Below are positions 23,601-33,671 of a stretch of DNA of 64,000 nt, in pieces. The stretch comes from Onchidella celtica (taxonomy: Eukaryota; Mollusca; Gastropoda; Systellommatophora; Onchidiidae), in contig OZ007570.1 of the NCBI GenBank assembly GCA_963931925.1, positions 72,357,921 through 72,421,920 on the forward strand. The letters run 5' to 3'. The notes under the pieces were generated by a model that was given only the letters and a program-made list of their open reading frames with translations, was not told the origin of the DNA and did not search any database. Every line of letters starts with the position of its first letter. The first letter of the stretch is position 1. The position numbers were made by a program, and so were the translations under genes.

Positions 23601-24810
23601 TCCAACACTCCGCTCCCTGTGCTGCTCTAGGCCTGGGTCCCCGTGACCCCTCGCGACCGGAACTAGAGTCCCTATGCCGTCGGTCATCGGCAAAGGTCAC
23701 AATTCGCCCCCGGCCATTACCGCGACCTAGCCCTCCTGCTCGGTCAAACTTACCGGATCCATATGCCGGTGATTGGTGATAGCCCCTACGCTGCCCCTGG
23801 GCTTGCCCGCTATAGGCACCACGCTGACGCGACCTGTCCCCAAGTCCTGCCGGCGACCCCTCGACAACGGCGACGTACCCCGCATCTTGGACGTACGCCC
23901 TGGCGACTGGTTTGGACGGATGCGCCGTACGGTATGCCTCCGCCAACTTAGACGCCTCCTGCACCGTCGCGGGTTCGTTCTCTTTCAGGAAAGCCACCAG
24001 ATCTTTGTGGCACGACGCGTACAGCTGGTCACGGATCATTAAGTCTTTCAGTTTAGCGAAATCCGCGCCCACATGCGCCAAGTCTACCCAGTTCGCGAAA
24101 TACTCCGTTAGTCTCGCGACGAAGGCAGCAAAGTCCTCCCTGGTGTCTGCACGTGCTCGCCTAAACTGCTCCCGGAAATATTCCTCGGTACGCGCAAATC
24201 GGCGAAGCAGCAAAGCCTTCAGCTTATCGTAATCTTGCACGTCTTCGCGCTGTAGCTCTTTAAAGTATGTTAACGCTCGCCCCTGCAATAGCGACGCCAG
24301 GTACGTGGCCCATAATTCCTTATTTTCCCCCCATTGCAATTGTGCGTTCAGCTCGAACCTGTAAAGGAAGGCGTCTATGTCGTCCTTCCGGTCGTCGAAC
24401 GTAGGGAGCTTAATCCTAACGCCACCTTTATTGTGTACCTGCCGCTCAACTGTTTCTGTTGGCGCATTCTTTTTGATTTCCAACTCCGCTATTCTTACTC
24501 GCGCGTCTGTCTCCCGCTCTTGAGCTTCTATCTCCTTTAACCTTATCTCCTGCTCCCGTTCTTGAGCTTCTATCTCCTTTAACTTAAACTCTCTTTCCTG
24601 TTCCTGGGTCTTAGCCTCTCTTTCCTGTTGCTTAAACTCCCTTTCCTCTTCTCTCTGTCGCTCTTGAGCCTCTTTTTCTTGTTGACGCTCTCTATCCTTA
24701 GCACGCTCATCGCGCAAATCCGCCTGCTGTTCTTTAATCCAGCCGCGTAGCTCTTCTCCCTCCAGGCCAAGTTCCTTACCCAACTTCATTAGTTGTTGGA
24801 GTTCCGCCAT
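20628..24810 (-). pseudogene. gag-pol region of element B copy 1
   Basis: Two overlapping minus-strand frames of 782 and 654 codons cover this region. The first starts at the ATG at 24810. Parts seen in order: a charged coiled coil with QEREFKLKEIEA-type repeats, gag, two CCHC knuckles (CWTCGRVGHFSREC and CWNCGRADHISVNC), a protease-like LRDTGSTVVGV segment, integrase sequence beginning with the HHCC zinc module, a GPY/F-like segment, reverse transcriptase with an FFDD motif, and RNase H (TDAS, TDHKPL). As in elements A and C, integrase sequence precedes RT. Very few breaks are present. It is nearly identical over long stretches to copy 2 at 33672-37472. Confidence 0.9.
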
Positions 24811-25763
24811 TTCACCGATTTATGGTTATGGTATCTATACTATGAAAACGGCTACCCTGTCGGTATGATCACTAACGATACGACCAGAGACCTGAGATCA
24901 CACCAGATATAACAATACCCAGTTGTCTCAAATACAATTCAGAAATTTACGTACTTCCTAACTAATTCTATATTTACAAAATGTATTGCCCTATTAATAA
25001 TAAAAACGAGTAGAAAAGAAAAGAATAAGGAAATTCAGTAGAAGGACCACAAGTACGTCAAGGACAACGAACCAGACTAGGACAAAGCTTCTACAAAAAA
25101 AAACTATAATGGAAAAAAAAAAATGCAACCTACTACGCCGATTACACAACACGGTACGACCGAGAACAGAGTCTGAAAAAAAAGAACGTATCTATAGATA
25201 GGTAGAAAGAGGGACAAGAGAATACGTCTTCCTGCGGAACAGAGAAGATATCGACGCTACAACTAAACAATATTACAGGTCCCTACAGAACTGTTCACTG
25301 TGATGAACGAAGTTCCAAAGTTTACCACACCTTTTTAAAAGGATAAACTAAGTTCAACACAGCAAACCCGCGCCACCGCCCGTATAATCTATAACGACAA
25401 CAAAAACAGCAAAAACAGGGAAAAAGACAGATTAAAGGAACAGCCCACAATCCAGGGCACAAAAATTTTGACTTTTACTTAACTTTGACCCTAGATTTCA
25501 ATTTCTCCCCTTCCTCGGAGCTCTGGCTGCTTGACCTCTCCAGGCTGGCACGCACACTCTGCAGAAATTTAAGTACACATTAATACATATTCATAGCAAC
25601 ACATGCATCAATACATATTATTACTCATAAACATACATAAATCATATCATCATGAAATTTCCATTCATCCCACGAACAAAGACAACAGCACGAATTCCTA
25701 GCACAACAGAAAAACAACTAGATATAACGAATACACAATGTCAAAATGACCACAGTGTCACAA
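24811..25763 (-). other. leader of element B copy 1
   Basis: Non-coding, with A-rich runs. It carries the conserved ACGTCTTCCT motif near 25225-25235 and a CAGGTCCCTACAGAACT block near 25275 that is shared with element A (about 4648). Confidence 0.6.
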
Positions 25764-25801
25764 CGGACGAGCCCCCAGTGTCACAACGGACGAGCCCCCA
25801 G
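25764..25801 (-). other. duplicated tRNA-Pro type primer-binding site
   Basis: The minus-strand sequence CTGGGGGCTCGTCCG occurs twice, at 25787-25801 against the LTR and again at 25764-25778. The period is 23 bp and includes the TGTCACAA start shared with the LTR edge. The inner copy is in the normal position. The outer one is an extra. Confidence 0.85.
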
Positions 25802-26988
25802 TGTCACAAATCCCAGACTGGGAGATGTAATAAGTATGACAGGACAACAATCACGAACAAACAAGTTTAACACTTAACAGAACAACCCATCAGACTCACA
25901 CATTTATTAAACATAATTATACATATAATAGCGCAATTACATACATTATATTATTGAAATGCACTGCCGTACAACGGCCTTATTCTCACACACACTCTCC
26001 CTCGGATCCACAATCCGGTAGTTACTCCTAAAGGCACTTCGGCCTCAGCCTCTCCCCTCAGGGTCTTAATAGTACTTTAATGATTCACTGGCACCGCAGT
26101 CTCTCAATATCCCCTTCCTATTGTCATACACCTTAACACTCCCCTAGCACCCCAGCAGGGCAATAACACGTTATTATTTCCATAGCCATCAACATGGCAA
26201 CAACATAATATCAGTTCACTAGCCTATCAACATGGCAACAACATAGTATCTCATTCACTCTCATATCTACGTCCCTGCCCGTGGCCTGACTGCCACGACT
26301 TTATGTGCCTCTACTGTCCTGCACTGACAGCCTCGCTTCTGGCCTATGTGTGGCCTCCGGCCCTATGCTGGCCTATCTCCTGTGCTCATCGAGGTGGCTC
26401 TGCGGCCCGTCCCCGACACCTACAAGAATAACATTACATTGGTATAATACCCTACCATTTCTATTCACTCCACCTCTCCTTACAATCCATGAAGCGTACA
26501 CACACTAGTTCACCTTTCACTCACCACACATCTTACGGTAACACACTTCCATCGGAGTACACACTACTCACTCGCGCTACAAATCCATGAACTCACTTTC
26601 ATCTATCGCTCATGGCGCACATTGCTATATCCAATATCAAGGACTTCCACATTCCTCACATATACTTATTCACATCATGGTAATAGACGAATATAATATA
26701 ATACATCAATCATACTAATCAATCAACATTCTACATACCAGTCATAACTGGAAAGACTCTCACTAGTCTTCTCGACTGCTTCCTTTTATCTCTGCCCGAT
26801 GGGCTATTATTCACAGATCCGCTCCCTAGGACCTTCTAACTTGCAGTGATAGTAATCCAGCGCTTTCACCTCATTCAGACCCCGCACTCATGACATGCAC
26901 GACTTTTCTTCCCTGTCTCCGTGCGTTAATTTTACTCTCCTCCTTTCCCCCCCGTAATTATTAACTATCGCTCACTCCACTCGTGACA
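25802..26988 (-). repeat. 5' LTR of element B copy 1
   Basis: 1187 bp, the same length and apparently the same sequence as 19086-20272. It is followed on the right by the CGTTC duplication. Confidence 0.95.
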
Positions 26989-27140
26989 CGTTCAAGCCTA
27001 CAGAAGCACTCGTCGGCTTGTAGGTAATTTAAGCAGTTGCCAAAAGACTATATTTTATGCACACTCACTATTCAATTCATCAACAATGTGCTATATTATT
27101 CTAATCATACTATGGCAATAGATCTATGATACAGGACACT

Positions 27141-27609
27141 GGCACGACCTTCCACTTGTCGCCCGGACCGATAAATTCTGCGTCTTCCTTTTAGGAATGA
27201 ATAACTTGGGAACCTTCATAGATTCCTCACATACATAACACCCCTGGTCCCCATGGCACGACCTTCCACCTGTCGCCCGGACCACTTCTCGCTGCGTCTT
27301 CCTTTAGGAAAGAATAACTTGGGAACCACGTGTGTCGAGCTTCTCCTCTACTTATACTCCCGAGGTTTTTGCACACGCGACTAGTTTAAAGCGAGTCGTG
27401 TGTATCTATCCACGCTCGTCAACAATGTTATAAACCGTGTTTTCCCCTGCTAAGCTCACCCCCCTAGACTCGTGGCGCACAAGGCCACCGACCTTCCTCG
27501 TGACAGTAATCTTTCATGCTAGTCAACAACTTAAAACTCCCCTTCTCCCCTAATAAGTTTACCCCCTCTATACTCGTGGCGTACAAGGTCATCAACCTTA
27601 ATCGTGACA
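27141..27609 (+). repeat. internal direct repeats of the A-type LTR
   Basis: A ~75-bp unit beginning GGCACGACCTTCCAC and ending TAACTTGGGAACC occurs at about 27141 and 27255. A second unit of ~95 bp ending TCGTGACA occurs twice between about 27415 and 27609. The first LTR copy (5178-6260) has different sequence here, so these mark a subfamily. Confidence 0.7.
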
Positions 27610-29563
27610 CTGACAAAAGAGAAGTTTGACATGATTGTTAAACATTTGAAGCAGCCAGAAAAAAACACTTATGCCCATTTTCGACATTGGGTAAAAAAGA
27701 AGCGATTTTCCTTGATGAACATGCCAGGCATTGGTTTGGTTGACGTTCTGTTGGTCCCAAACGTAAAAGGCAAGGTAAGACATTTTTTTCAATGTTCTTA
27801 ATGTAGCTTTATGACTTATATCCCCATACCCCCTCATGTTGGTTACATTACATCGCCCAGGACGTTTTATTGTAAAAACGAAAACGCTAACTGAAGCTTG
27901 TTTTGTCCTCAAGATGTAAGTCTTTTCTCATTTAATTAGTCAACGTCTACACCTGGAACTCGATGCCACACATATCAATTAACTTAAAACGTTTTTTTTT
28001 TCCACAGGACGCGGGTTCTGGAAGCTATTTGAGAGTGCTCCATGCTGATAATGTCGTTAGCGTTCTGCTTGAAATTCACGCTACAGAGCTAAAGCATAGC
28101 GGTTATAAAAAAAGTGCTTGACCTTTCTCAAAGACATTATCAACTAGAGGTTTTGTTCAGAAATTCTGCTCACAATGCCCAACATGTCAGCTTAGTGCGC
28201 CACAAATTACCAGACCTCCCCTCAAGCCAATGGTTCAAAAAGACTTCCTTGAACGCGTTCAAATTGACCTGATAGACATGAGATATAGCCCAGATGGAGA
28301 TTACCACTATATCGCCCATTTTATGGATCATTTTTCGAAATTCCATATCTTGTTTCCTTTGAAAACAAAGTCAGCACTCGAAGTTGCTAGGTTACTAGAA
28401 GAAAGAGTTCTGGCATATTTGGGACCTCCCAAAATTTTTCATTCAGACAATGGACGAGAATTCGTCAACCAAGTCATGAGGGCTCTTTTTGAGTCGTGGG
28501 GTGGTCAAGTGACTTTCGTGAATGGTAGGCCTCGACATTCACAATCCCAAGGCCTTGTTGAACTAGGCAATCGAACAGTGGAACAGAAACTTGCCGCAAT
28601 GAAAGTCGACGAAGGTTGCGACTCAAATAACACATATCCTTGGGCATCATGGCTTCCAAGGATTATGTTCTCTTTGAACACGGAAGTGCAACGCACTACA
28701 AATGAGCCCCCATACAAAGTTGTCTTTGGAAAGTCTCCACCAACAGGCCTTTTCCCTGGGGCAGATCCAATTGTTGAGGAGGAAGACTTAGATGAGTCAC
28801 ACCAACCACTAAATCTCCCAATTCCCACACCACGAAAAAAGTTGAGGCTAGAACTAGAACGTAATGTCACTAAAGAACCAGATCAACCATCACAGCTGTC
28901 TGAAACAGAGCCACCAACTCAGCTGTCTGAGGCCGAAAAGAGCCAACAACTCAGCTGTCTGAGGCCGAAACAGAGCCAACAACTCAGCTGTCTGAGGCCG
29001 AAACAGAGCCATCAACTCAACTGTCGGAGGCAGATTCAGAGCCAATAACTCAGCATTCTGAGGAAGATTCAGAGCCACCGACACAGCATCCCAAGGTTGA
29101 ACCAGAGTTCAACAGGCATACAGTTGTGCGAAAAAGAGCCTACCGAAAAACTGTTGAGGCAGCTGAACGAATGGAGAAATTTTACAACAACACAAAAAGA
29201 GTAAAAATCGCAAGCTTTAGTGTAGGTGAAACAATTTCCCTAGCAATACCAAAACTAGACAGGGCATCTACAGATCTAAAACGATTGCCTGCAATAATCA
29301 TTCAGGTTCATGGACAGAAGAGACCGTTGTATTCACTAGCCACAAAATATGGACGCCTAAAATCTAAACATTTTGCAGGTGACCTAGAACAATTCACAGG
29401 TAATGTTACACCAAACCTGAAAGAGAAAATCACTCTTGGAGGGGCTGCAAAAAGGCGGAGAATTTATTCACAAAAAGCTTTTGTAACTGTGTCAGGTTGC
29501 AAATCAAAACGATGTCCGTGTCTAGTAAACAACATTACATGCTCGACACATGTGCACAGCTGA
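27610..29563 (+). pseudogene. Ginger-type DDE transposase (KRBA2/SCAND3-like integrase)
   Basis: Family role: a cut-and-paste DNA transposase whose catalytic core is related to Ty3 integrases. Exon 1 ends at 27774 (AAG|GTAAGA). The next exon begins at 28008 after a T-rich tract and CAG. Seen in order: a zinc module (HSGYKK, FCSQCPTCQLS), then the core with VQIDLIDM (first D, about 28262), HSDNGREF (second D, about 28443) and QGLVELGNR (E, about 28555). Then come an acidic repeat region, a GPY/F-like segment (LKRLPAIIIQVHG) and a cysteine-rich tail (CKSKRCPCLVNNITC) ending at 29563. Breaks: an extra A in the A-run at 28107-28113, a second shift near 28140, and a 1-base loss in the repeats near 28940. 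An N-terminal extension and terminal repeats were not found. A host-domesticated copy is less likely given the breaks. Confidence 0.78.
28893..29090 (+). repeat. 33-bp tandem repeat in the Ginger-type gene
   Basis: Six or seven imperfect copies built on CAGCTGTCTGAGGCCGAA, at about 28893, 28920, 28952, 28985, 29018, 29051 and 29084. They encode an acidic 11-residue unit (TQLSEAETEP). One interval is 32 instead of 33 bp, which shifts the frame. Confidence 0.85.
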
Positions 29564-29791
29564 TTTTAACATGTTTCCTCAGCCTCAATCTGACTGGAAA
29601 ACCTATCCAAGTTCACTGTGAATTCACATGCGTTGACTATATAAAAAGGTTTCAAATATGTTCGGCGTATTGCTGAAAGAGCACGCTACAATAATTTAAT
29701 TTAAAAATCATAAATAGCTCACTGTGTATACTGTACAGACACAGAAACTATTTCGGCTAAAATGTGTCCAAGCATTTACAACAGTATCATT

Positions 29792-29867
29792 CACACACAC
29801 ACGCAAGCACGCACGCACACGCACGCACGCACGCACACACGCACGCACACACACACACACACACACA
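29792..29867 (+). repeat. CA/CACG microsatellite
   Basis: Mixed (CA)n and (GCAC)n run of about 75 bp. Confidence 0.95.
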
Positions 29868-29910
29868 AAGTTTAGGCTTTTAGTTTTCACTTCGTCATAT
29901 GTTGTTTCAG

Positions 29911-30173
29911 CCTATCATCGTGCCTTTGGCGAAACGGTGCAGGTGAGGCACCCTTCCCTCTGGACATACATCTGGCACCTGAAGGACCAGCAGGCCAGTG
30001 CCGAGCAGCAGATGACAGCGGCTGCTAACGGGGAAGCACTACCGACTCGACGGCGCAAGTGGCGACAACTGGAGCAACGCATCGTACGACTGAAGAACCA
30101 GTACATCAACGGAAACAGAAATCTCGAAGACTACTGGTCCGCTGTTGCCCATTGCATCTGCCATTTCAAATAG
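29911..30173 (+). pseudogene. MULE transposase, C-terminal exon fragment
   Basis: After a plausible splice acceptor (TTGTTTCAG, ending at 29910) the frame reads AYHRAFGETVQVRHPSLWTY, then IWHLKDQQASAEQQ, a basic stretch TRRRKWRQLEQRI and LEDYWSAVAH, stopping at 30173. This matches the end of MULE-domain transposases as remembered (N---EG-H--F------HP--W-FI--L--E, then R-------RI, then Y). The catalytic part is not in the window upstream, where a microsatellite and the Ginger-type gene lie. It is a remnant of a Mutator-superfamily DNA transposon, unrelated in sequence to the Mutator-like pieces at 11.7-12.9 kb. Confidence 0.6.
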
Positions 30174-30550
30174 TTTGTAACAGTGTGGGTCATCTTGATA
30201 CTGCACAGAATAGTCAGCTGAAGTTAAGTAAAGACTAAGTAAGTCACAAGAAAATCATTTCTGTTTGGTTTGATAAATTATGTAAGTATAGGATTACACC
30301 ATCAACCAATGGCTTGTCTGCCCTGAAGTATACCACTAAGGGGAAAGTATATAGTTCCAAGGGTCAACCCAACCCCTCCCTTTGAGATGGGACTTGCATT
30401 TAGTACTACATGCGCTTCTCTGATCATTTTATTTTATTTACATAACGTCATGGGTCACTCGCCTGATTTTCTGTTCACGCTCAACCTGATGCCACACATA
30501 ATTAATCTTCAGATTTTACTGTATGGATCATCGTATATAATATATAGATA
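30174..30550. other. no gene seen
   Basis: AT-rich sequence between the MULE fragment and the foldback element. Confidence 0.4.
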
Positions 30551-30732
30551 ATGTTACGCGTTATACCTGTACCTGCGTAGTTCATGTACTACGCAACTTT
30601 TTGCGTGTTTCATGAACTGTGCAGCGCTGTTGCATAGTTCATGTACTCTGCAAGGAGGCTGCGCAGTTCATGAAACACGCCAAAAAATGCGTAGTACATG
30701 AACTACACAGGCACACGTATATCGCGTAACAT
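30551..30732. mobile_element. foldback MITE-like element, 182 bp
   Basis: The left arm starts ATGTTACGCG and the right arm ends CGCGTAACAT. The two arms, about 70 bp each, are near-perfect reverse complements (for example TAGTTCATGTACTACGCA against GCGTAGTACATGAACTA). Only a short central region around 30620-30660, itself rich in GTTCATG words, is left over. There is no coding capacity. TA-rich flanks on both sides would suit a TA/TWA-type target, but a clean duplication cannot be defined. Confidence 0.8.
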
Positions 30733-31280
30733 ATATATTATTCATGTATTAATTATATCTAGCAAAGCGGGAGGTAAAACTGGGTAGAAGTGACTAGAAG
30801 TGGCGTAAATTTTGTCAATGCTTGATTTTGTCTAATATTTTTGATTATGTTTATTTTTTCTCTAAACTACATGTGTATTAGCAATCTCTTTCATACTGGT
30901 TTTATTTTCATTTTGTTGTCTGGGTTCGAAAAAGCAACCACCACCTTACCACGTTCTCAGCGTCTCTCAATTACACTTTCGTGTACTCTCAAGATGGTTT
31001 TGACTTTTTAATATTTCAAGGACTTACTCGCCAAGATACGTTTTTTTTTTTTTTTCAGCTGGACATTAACAAATTGTCATTTTGATCAGTTTTGTTTATT
31101 TCATCTGTCAACCAATTGCACATTTGACTTTGTCATGTCTGTTGGTTTGGTTGACTCATTTTTTACAAAGAAAATGGGAAATGTGTTTTTGTTCTCACTG
31201 CTAAAATACAGTTGGTCAAAAATAATGACTGGCATTATTATTCAAAAAGACAAAAAGAAAAAAAAAAAACAGCATCCGAC
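30733..31280. other. no gene seen
   Basis: AT-rich, with a T run at 31040-31057. No recognisable feature. Confidence 0.4.
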
Positions 31281-31283
31281 TAT

Positions 31284-31328
<45 letters not shown>

Positions 31329-31378
31329 CTAAAATCTTTATCCTTGAATAAAAACGTTTTTCAGTTCAGTTCAGTTCA

Positions 31379-31440
<62 letters not shown>
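31284..31440 (+). repeat. CT microsatellites with CAGTT repeat
   Basis: Two (CT)n runs (about 31284-31324 and 31381-31437) with four CAGTT units (31361-31380) between them. Confidence 0.95.
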
Positions 31441-31543
31441 CCTGTGTGTGTGCGCGCGCATACATACCGGCATTATCACCAAATTCTAAAGTCATTCTAC
31501 TAAATAGTTGCGAAATGGTTATATCAAACAAACGAAAACATAA

Positions 31544-31885
31544 ACCAACACTACATTAAGTAACAACAATATTTCACGCAAACTTACTATCACAGGGTTA
31601 TCCAGTCAGTTCCTGTGTACGGGGGGGTAACGAGCCGGGGGAGTAACGAGCTGACCCCTTGAAAAATAAGGTTCGCAAGTGCAATGTTTAAATTTGCTCA
31701 AAATTGAATAGGTTCACACTTTGATGTTTTGAAAAATAAGGATCGCAAGTGTAATGCTCCCGCCACAACTCTGGGAAGAAAGAGAACCAAGAGGCGACGG
31801 GAACCATCCCCGGGTTATGCCAGGGTAATCCTTCGTGGCATTCACGAAAAAAGGTCATGGAATTGGAGCCGAAGGAAAGAGAGTA
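31544..31885 (+). repeat. flank segment duplicated at 37427-37766
   Basis: From AACACTACATTAAG to the GAAAGAGAGTA region, this segment recurs nearly base for base at 37427-37766, on the same strand, at the right side of element B copy 2. It includes the GGGGGGGTAACGAGC motif. It has no recognised gene content; a 65-codon basic frame at 31729-31926 is not assignable. Confidence 0.9.
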
Positions 31886-32124
31886 TCATTTATGCAGGGA
31901 TCTCTGCCAGCAACTGGATGCCTTGAATGCGGAGTAGGCAAAGATGCTTAGGCGCAAGCTTACATTGATGACGTTGGAATATTTGTCTTGAAAAAATTAA
32001 AATGAAATTCTCTCATTAAATATGACTTCGTCACAAATGAAAGGGAGTTGCTCGTGCAATAGCAAAGCCACAAAATGCCATCAATTTACAGAGGGAGACA
32101 GGCACGGTATTATCTGGTCCCTTT

Positions 32125-33316
32125 TGTCACAAATCCCAGACTGGGAGATGTAATAGTTTATGACAGGACAACAATCACGAACAAACAAGTTTAACACTTA
32201 ACAAAACAACCCATCAGACTCACACATTTATTAAACATAATTATACATATAATAGCGCAATTACATACATTATATTATTGAAATGCACTGCCGTACAACG
32301 GCCTTATTCTCACACACACTCTCCCTCGGATCCACAATCCGGTAGTTACTCCTAAAGGCACTTCGGCCTCAGCCTCTCCCCTCAGGGTCTTAATAGTACA
32401 TTAATAATTTACTGGCACCGCAGTCTCTCAATATCCCCTTCCTATTGTCATACACCTTAACACTCCCCTAGCACCTCAGCAGGGCAATAACACATTATTA
32501 TTTCCATAGCCATCAACATGGCAACAACATAATATCAGTTCACTAGCCTATCAACATGGCAACAATATAGTATCTCATTCACTCTCATATCTACGTCCCT
32601 GTCCGTGGCCTGACTGCCACGACTTTATGTGCCTCTACTGTCCTGCACTGACAGCCTCACTTCTGGCCTATGTGTGGCCTCCGGCCCTATGCTGGCCTAT
32701 CCCCTGTGCTCATCGAGGTGGCTCTGCGGCCCGTCCCCGACACCTACAAGAATAACATTACATTGGTATAATACCCTACCATTTCTATTCACTCCACCTC
32801 TCCTTACAATCCATGAAGCGTACACACACTAGTTCACCTTTCACTCACCACACATCTTACGGTAACACACTTCCATCGGAGTACACACTACTCACTCGCG
32901 CTACAGATCCATGACTCACTTTCATCTATCGCTCATGGCGCACATTGCTATATCCAATATCAAGGACTTCCACATTCCTCACATATACTTATTCACATCA
33001 TGGTAATAGACGAATATAATATAATACATCAATCATAATAATCAATCAACGTTCTACATACCAGTCATAACTGGAAAGACTCTCACTAGTCTTCTCGACT
33101 GCTTCCCTTTATGTCCGCCCGATGGGCTTTTATTCACAGGTCCGATCCGTAGGACCTTCTAACTTGCAGTGATAGTTATACAGCGCTTTCGCCTCATTCA
33201 GACCCCGCCCCCACTACTCACAACAGCACGCTTAACTTGCTGTCTACTGTGAGCCTTTCTTACTCTACACCCGCTCTGTAGCAATCCCCTTAATTGCACT
33301 CACTCCACTCGTGACA
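32125..33316 (-). repeat. left (3') LTR of element B copy 2
   Basis: 1192 bp, TGTCACAAAT...CTCGTGACA on the plus strand, directly beside the CCTTT duplication and the polypurine tract. Confidence 0.94.
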
Positions 33317-33671
33317 TCATCCCCCACCCCAAAAAAATTAATGCAATTAATTTCAAATCGCATCAAGATGACTGTCAACGAGTGAGCGTGAGCAATACCT
33401 ACACTAAAAAAATGACCTATCAGTTCCCCCAGTATATAAAATACCGAAATCAGGGAAAATATGGGGATCAATATGGCCTGCAATATGCATATATGTGTCA
33501 CATCATGAATAGCTAACTAATCACAATACTTAATACAGAATCAAAAAACCACTCAACCTATCAACCATTCTTCATATCATATTTATAATGTCAATATTTT
33601 AAAGTCGACTCATTCACACAGATCCTGTCAATGTTCCTGTCCTCCGATGTATAAGCTCCCGAAATCTTGCC

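Larger units (their letters stand above)
19086..26988 (-). mobile_element. LTR element B, copy 1 (Gmr1-like Ty3 type)
   Basis: LTRs of identical length (1187 bp) at 19086-20272 and 25802-26988 appear identical wherever I compared them, so the insertion is very young. Target duplication CGTTC lies at 19081-19085 and 26989-26993. The unoccupied counterpart is visible at 5551-5555 in the other A-type LTR. The polypurine tract GGGGTGGGGGAT lies beside the left LTR (20273-20290). The primer-binding site beside the right LTR reads TGGGGGCTCGTCCG on the minus strand, the classic tRNA-Pro type used by murine leukaemia virus. Coding parts lie between 24810 and 20628. The copy is broken, with very few breaks. 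Confidence 0.95.
18703..27609 (-). mobile_element. A-type LTR, split by element B
   Basis: 18703-19085 matches the start of the LTR at 5178 (CACGAGCAGAGTTAGGG and onward). The match resumes at 26989 with CGTTCAAGCCTACAG, exactly where element B ends. The sequence then continues to a TCGTGACA end at about 27609. Without the insert it would be about 1.0 kb. No gag or pol of this family accompanies it. I found no convincing target duplication (GCCAC on the left against CTGAC on the right), so the outer junctions may be rearranged. Confidence 0.7.

Noticed and set aside
21613-24540. Several plus-strand frames of 60-180 codons across element B
   Set aside because: They are shadows of the minus-strand gag-pol frames and match no known protein.
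25764-25801. Possible short CRISPR-like repeat because of two direct copies
   Set aside because: There are only two units, they abut without a spacer, and they are explained as a duplicated primer-binding site next to an LTR in animal DNA.
29724-29910. Histidine/threonine-rich frame over the CA/CACG microsatellite
   Set aside because: It is translated simple repeat. Only the part after the acceptor at 29910 resembles a transposase.
31135-31559. Frames rich in SLSLSL
   Set aside because: They are translated CT microsatellite.
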